A stretch of DNA of 40,327 nucleotides, taken from the NCBI GenBank assembly GCA_963169805.1, contig CAUJDY010000008.1:1-40327 (forward strand), written 5' to 3'. Source of the DNA: Bdellovibrionota bacterium. Lineage in GTDB: Bacteria > Bdellovibrionota > Bdellovibrionia > Bdellovibrionales > JAEYZS01. Below are positions 38,276-40,327 of the stretch, piece after piece. Numbering within the stretch: the first letter of the stretch is position 1; each line of letters begins with the position of its first letter. The notes under the pieces are model-generated. The model was not told where the DNA came from. It was given only the letters and a program-made list of their open reading frames with translations, and did not search any database. A program made the translations under genes and the position numbers.

Positions 38276-38899
38276 TTAGAGCTCACAATGATTAAGTGAA
38301 TTGAACGTATTTGGGCGAGTTATACAAACTTCATTAGAATAATCATACTCGGTAATTGTTGAGAACCACTCTTTAATTTCGTTCGTACAACCCTGACCAT
38401 CAAGTATACCGACTAACTCTGTTTCTAAACATCTTAGCCTTAAACATCCCTGATCTCTTCGAACATTAAATGTGGAGGCCGTGTACCCATGGTTCTCAAG
38501 CCTACAAAAACCAACTAGCATGAGAGAAAAGGTTGTATGAAAAGCATCTTCGCAACGCGCGGATGGACGATTTGTGGCTACACACGCTTCAGGACCACTT
38601 GCTGTATTTGAAGGTGTGGATGAAGGATTGCCATTATTGGATTGAGATGGGGCTTGAGCAGGAGGCGCCTCTACAGGAGCCTCTGCTGGAGCTTGCGCTT
38701 GGCTACTCTGCACAGGTTCGACAACTACGTTCGGTACTCGCTGAGCTCGCCGAATAGTCCGCGATCTGCGCTGAACAAATGTAGACTCCTCGGTCGCTTG
38801 CAGTTGAGCTCTTCTACGAGAAGGCACAACTCTTCTAGCTTCCGCAAATTCATTTATTAAAATAATACTTAAAAATAAAGATAGACCTATAACTTTCAT
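38276..38899 (-). CDS. Secreted cysteine-rich protein with Pro/Ala linker
   Basis: The 207-residue product has a signal peptide (MKVIGLSLFLSIILINEFAEA). An Arg/Gln-rich stretch follows (ARRVVPSRRRAQLQ, RRSRTIRRAQR), then a Pro/Ala/Gln/Ser linker at about residues 65-105. The C-terminal domain has eight cysteines (EACVATN, SARCEDA, GFCRLEN, QGCLRLRCLE, QGCTNE, EVCITR, NHCEL), enough for four disulfides. AGGGGG lies six bases before the ATG, which decides this start against an in-frame ATG 34 codons upstream. No family is recognised. It is a single gene with its own terminator. Confidence 0.72.
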   Translation of the reverse strand: MKVIGLSLFLSIILINEFAEARRVVPSRRRAQLQATEESTFVQRRSRTIRRAQRVPNVVVEPVQSSQAQAPAEAPVEAPPAQAPSQSNNGNPSSTPSNTASGPEACVATNRPSARCEDAFHTTFSLMLVGFCRLENHGYTASTFNVRRDQGCLRLRCLETELVGILDGQGCTNEIKEWFSTITEYDYSNEVCITRPNTFNSLNHCEL

Positions 38900-39095
38900 A
38901 ATTCCCCCTGAGAACCTAGTAAGGCAAGAGTAGTGCCACCTCTTTAGCCTAAAAAAGCGTAGAATGCTTATTAAGATCAAAGCTTCAAAAAACCGTCTCA
39001 ATCTTAGACATCTGTGAAAAAAGGTTTAGACAATACAACTCCAAAGGAATCTATGGTCCTTTTGTAAGGCCTCAATATTGCTAACTGAGAAGTGT

Positions 39096-39311
39096 ATGAA
39101 AAAGAATATTATTTTGATGAGTGAATACAGAAAGAAAAAGAAAGATCTAAATTGGCTTTATTCTTTATCTGAGTATGATTTGATTTGTGAGTTTATTGAT
39201 TCTCACAATGAATACGAAAGAGACAGCCGCAATCCAACCACACTTGAATGGTTGGACACGGTATCAGATGTTGTCTCTATCCGTTGCTTTGATAAAACAA
39301 ACGAAAAATAA
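39096..39311 (+). CDS. Small charged protein of unknown function
   Basis: The likely product is 71 residues: a lysine-rich start (MKKNIILMSEYRKKKK), then DLNWLYSLSEYDLICEFIDS, HNEYERDS and TTLEWLDTVSDVVSIRCFD. No signal peptide or known domain is visible. GAGAAG lies six bases before the ATG at 39096; the ATG at 39117 is an alternative. It ends three bases from the stop of the convergent PhoH gene. Residue composition and the clean junction suggest a real gene, but there is no family evidence. Confidence 0.5.
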   Translation: MKKNIILMSEYRKKKKDLNWLYSLSEYDLICEFIDSHNEYERDSRNPTTLEWLDTVSDVVSIRCFDKTNEK

Positions 39312-39314
39312 AAC

Positions 39315-40327
39315 CTACAGAAGGTTTGAGGCCAGTTCTGCGAGCTCGGATCTCTCACCTTTTGTGAGCGTCACATGGGCCGCAATTGCTTGGCCTTTAA
39401 ATCTCTCCACGGCATGAGTTAACCCACTATTTCCTGAGTCAATATATGGATTATCAATTTGATAACAGTCACCTGTTAAGATAATCTTTGTTCCCTGACC
39501 CGCACGAGTCACGATTGTTTTGATTTCATGTGGAGTCAGGTTTTGTGCTTCATCTACTATGAGATACTGATTTGGGATTGAACGACCACGAATATACGTT
39601 AGCGGTTCAATATTGAGCATTCCTTGATTGATAAGCTCTTGAGCCCTTCCTGCCGCCTTTTTATGAGAACTATCAGCTCCCATCAAATACTCTACGTTAT
39701 CAAAAATTGGCTGCATCCAAGGATTTAACTTCTGCTCTACGTCTCCCGGCAAATAACCAATATCACGTCCCATCGGAAAAATAGGACGGCTTACTAAAAG
39801 TTTTCTGTAGCGCCCCTCATCTAAAGTTTTTGCTAACCCAGCTGCCAATGCGATAATTGTTTTACCAGTCCCGGCTTTTCCAACTAGAGAGCACATTAAA
39901 ATTTCATCATTTAAAAGACAATCCAACGCAAAACTTTGTTCAACATTTCTAGGAAAAATTCCCCAAACACTTTCATTTAAGTGAATGAGCGGAACCAGGG
40001 CCTCATGTTGTGGACTATAACGCCCAATTGCAGAGTGGTTAGGATTTGATTTATCTTTCATCACAACATACTGGTTTGCTAAAAATTTTGCATCTAATCC
40101 AGCTAATTGTTTTTTAGAATAAAACTCATCGATAGCCTCAGAATCAACTTCGACTTCGATATAACCAGAGTACAACTCATCCATTGAAACAGAATCTGGT
40201 TCATAGTCTCTTGCAGAGACTCCAAAAACATCAGCCTTAATTCTGAGGTTAATGTCTTTAGAAATCAGCTCAGTTACATCGTTGCGGTGATGAGCCTGAA
40301 GATGAATTGCTGTTGCTAAAATTCTTG
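39315..40327 (-). CDS. PIN-PhoH family ATPase, 3' part
   Basis: The gene runs off the right edge; 337 codons are visible. The most upstream residues (ILATAIHLQAHHRNDVTELI, then SKDINLRIKADVFGV) are the end of a PIN nuclease domain. The PhoH ATPase domain follows: Walker A VGKAGTGKTIIALA, a LLVSRPIFPMGRDIGYLPGD stretch, Walker B YLIVDEAQNLTPHE and the TGDCYQIDNPY sensor. This is the PhoH2-type PIN-ATPase, proposed to couple RNA unwinding with cleavage. An internal Met at 40184 is not the start, because the frame continues upstream with PIN sequence. Confidence 0.93.
   Translation of the reverse strand, partial: RILATAIHLQAHHRNDVTELISKDINLRIKADVFGVSARDYEPDSVSMDELYSGYIEVEVDSEAIDEFYSKKQLAGLDAKFLANQYVVMKDKSNPNHSAIGRYSPQHEALVPLIHLNESVWGIFPRNVEQSFALDCLLNDEILMCSLVGKAGTGKTIIALAAGLAKTLDEGRYRKLLVSRPIFPMGRDIGYLPGDVEQKLNPWMQPIFDNVEYLMGADSSHKKAAGRAQELINQGMLNIEPLTYIRGRSIPNQYLIVDEAQNLTPHEIKTIVTRAGQGTKIILTGDCYQIDNPYIDSGNSGLTHAVERFKGQAIAAHVTLTKGERSELAELASNLL

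Noticed and set aside
38642-38860. Plus-strand open frames opposite the cysteine-rich protein
   Set aside because: They arise from the biased codons of the Pro/Ala/Gln linker and have neither a ribosome site nor a recognisable product.

Overview
The window looks like a chromosomal piece of an AT-rich predatory or predator-related bacterium of the Bdellovibrionota. The basis is a complete Myxococcus-type Glt/Agl gliding-machinery operon next to ordinary Gram-negative genes for LPS export, KDO synthesis and an outer membrane, together with many small secreted proteins and lipoproteins. The species cannot be fixed from the sequence alone. No rRNA, tRNA, insertion sequence with a transposase, or convincing CRISPR array was seen.

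Layout. Positions 1-4358 carry a minus-strand lptC(A)-lptB-rpoN-(hpf) block. Between rpoN and hpf sit two plus-strand genes, a small secreted protein and a lipoprotein, preceded by a good sigma-54 promoter match and an upstream palindrome. A GYF-GYF-PilZ protein (4492-5199) follows. Next come two large hairpin repeats and a small nucleotidyltransferase/ribbon-helix-helix pair (5221-6230). The centre, 6232-18176, is the gliding cluster on the minus strand: two outer-membrane barrels, GltC, GltD, GltE, GltF, GltG and the AglR/AglQ/AglS proton-channel stator, mostly joined by 4-base overlaps or stop-start junctions. A BamE-like lipoprotein, a divergent FliL-like membrane protein and an FHA-sigma-54 activator flank it (18318-20793). 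An anti-oriented gene remnant lies inside the cluster at about 17186-17449.

The plus-strand operon ysxC-kdsB-pyrG-kdsD (20957-24964) links KDO activation with its CTP supply; all three junctions are ATGA overlaps. It ends in a 462-bp element with 57-bp inverted arms that contain the stop codons of both kdsD and the convergent polA. Then come polA, ftsB, a strongly expressed-looking outer-membrane protein with its own terminator, eno (with a REP-like double palindrome downstream) and a histidine kinase, all on the minus strand. A secreted M3 peptidase with an extra C-terminal domain and a YecM-DUF4269 fusion converge at 35150.

The right end holds an orphan CpaF-type ATPase with a cupredoxin-like protein and a small cytoplasmic protein, a cysteine-rich secreted protein, a small unknown gene and the 3' part of a PIN-PhoH gene.

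The strongest candidates for something new are: (1) FliL-like and BamE-like proteins beside an Agl-type stator; (2) the two-gene cassette with a sigma-54 promoter inserted beside rpoN itself; (3) the 462-bp inverted-repeat element shared by two stop codons; and (4) paired hairpin elements with unrelated arms but a shared loop next to a toxin-antitoxin-like pair.
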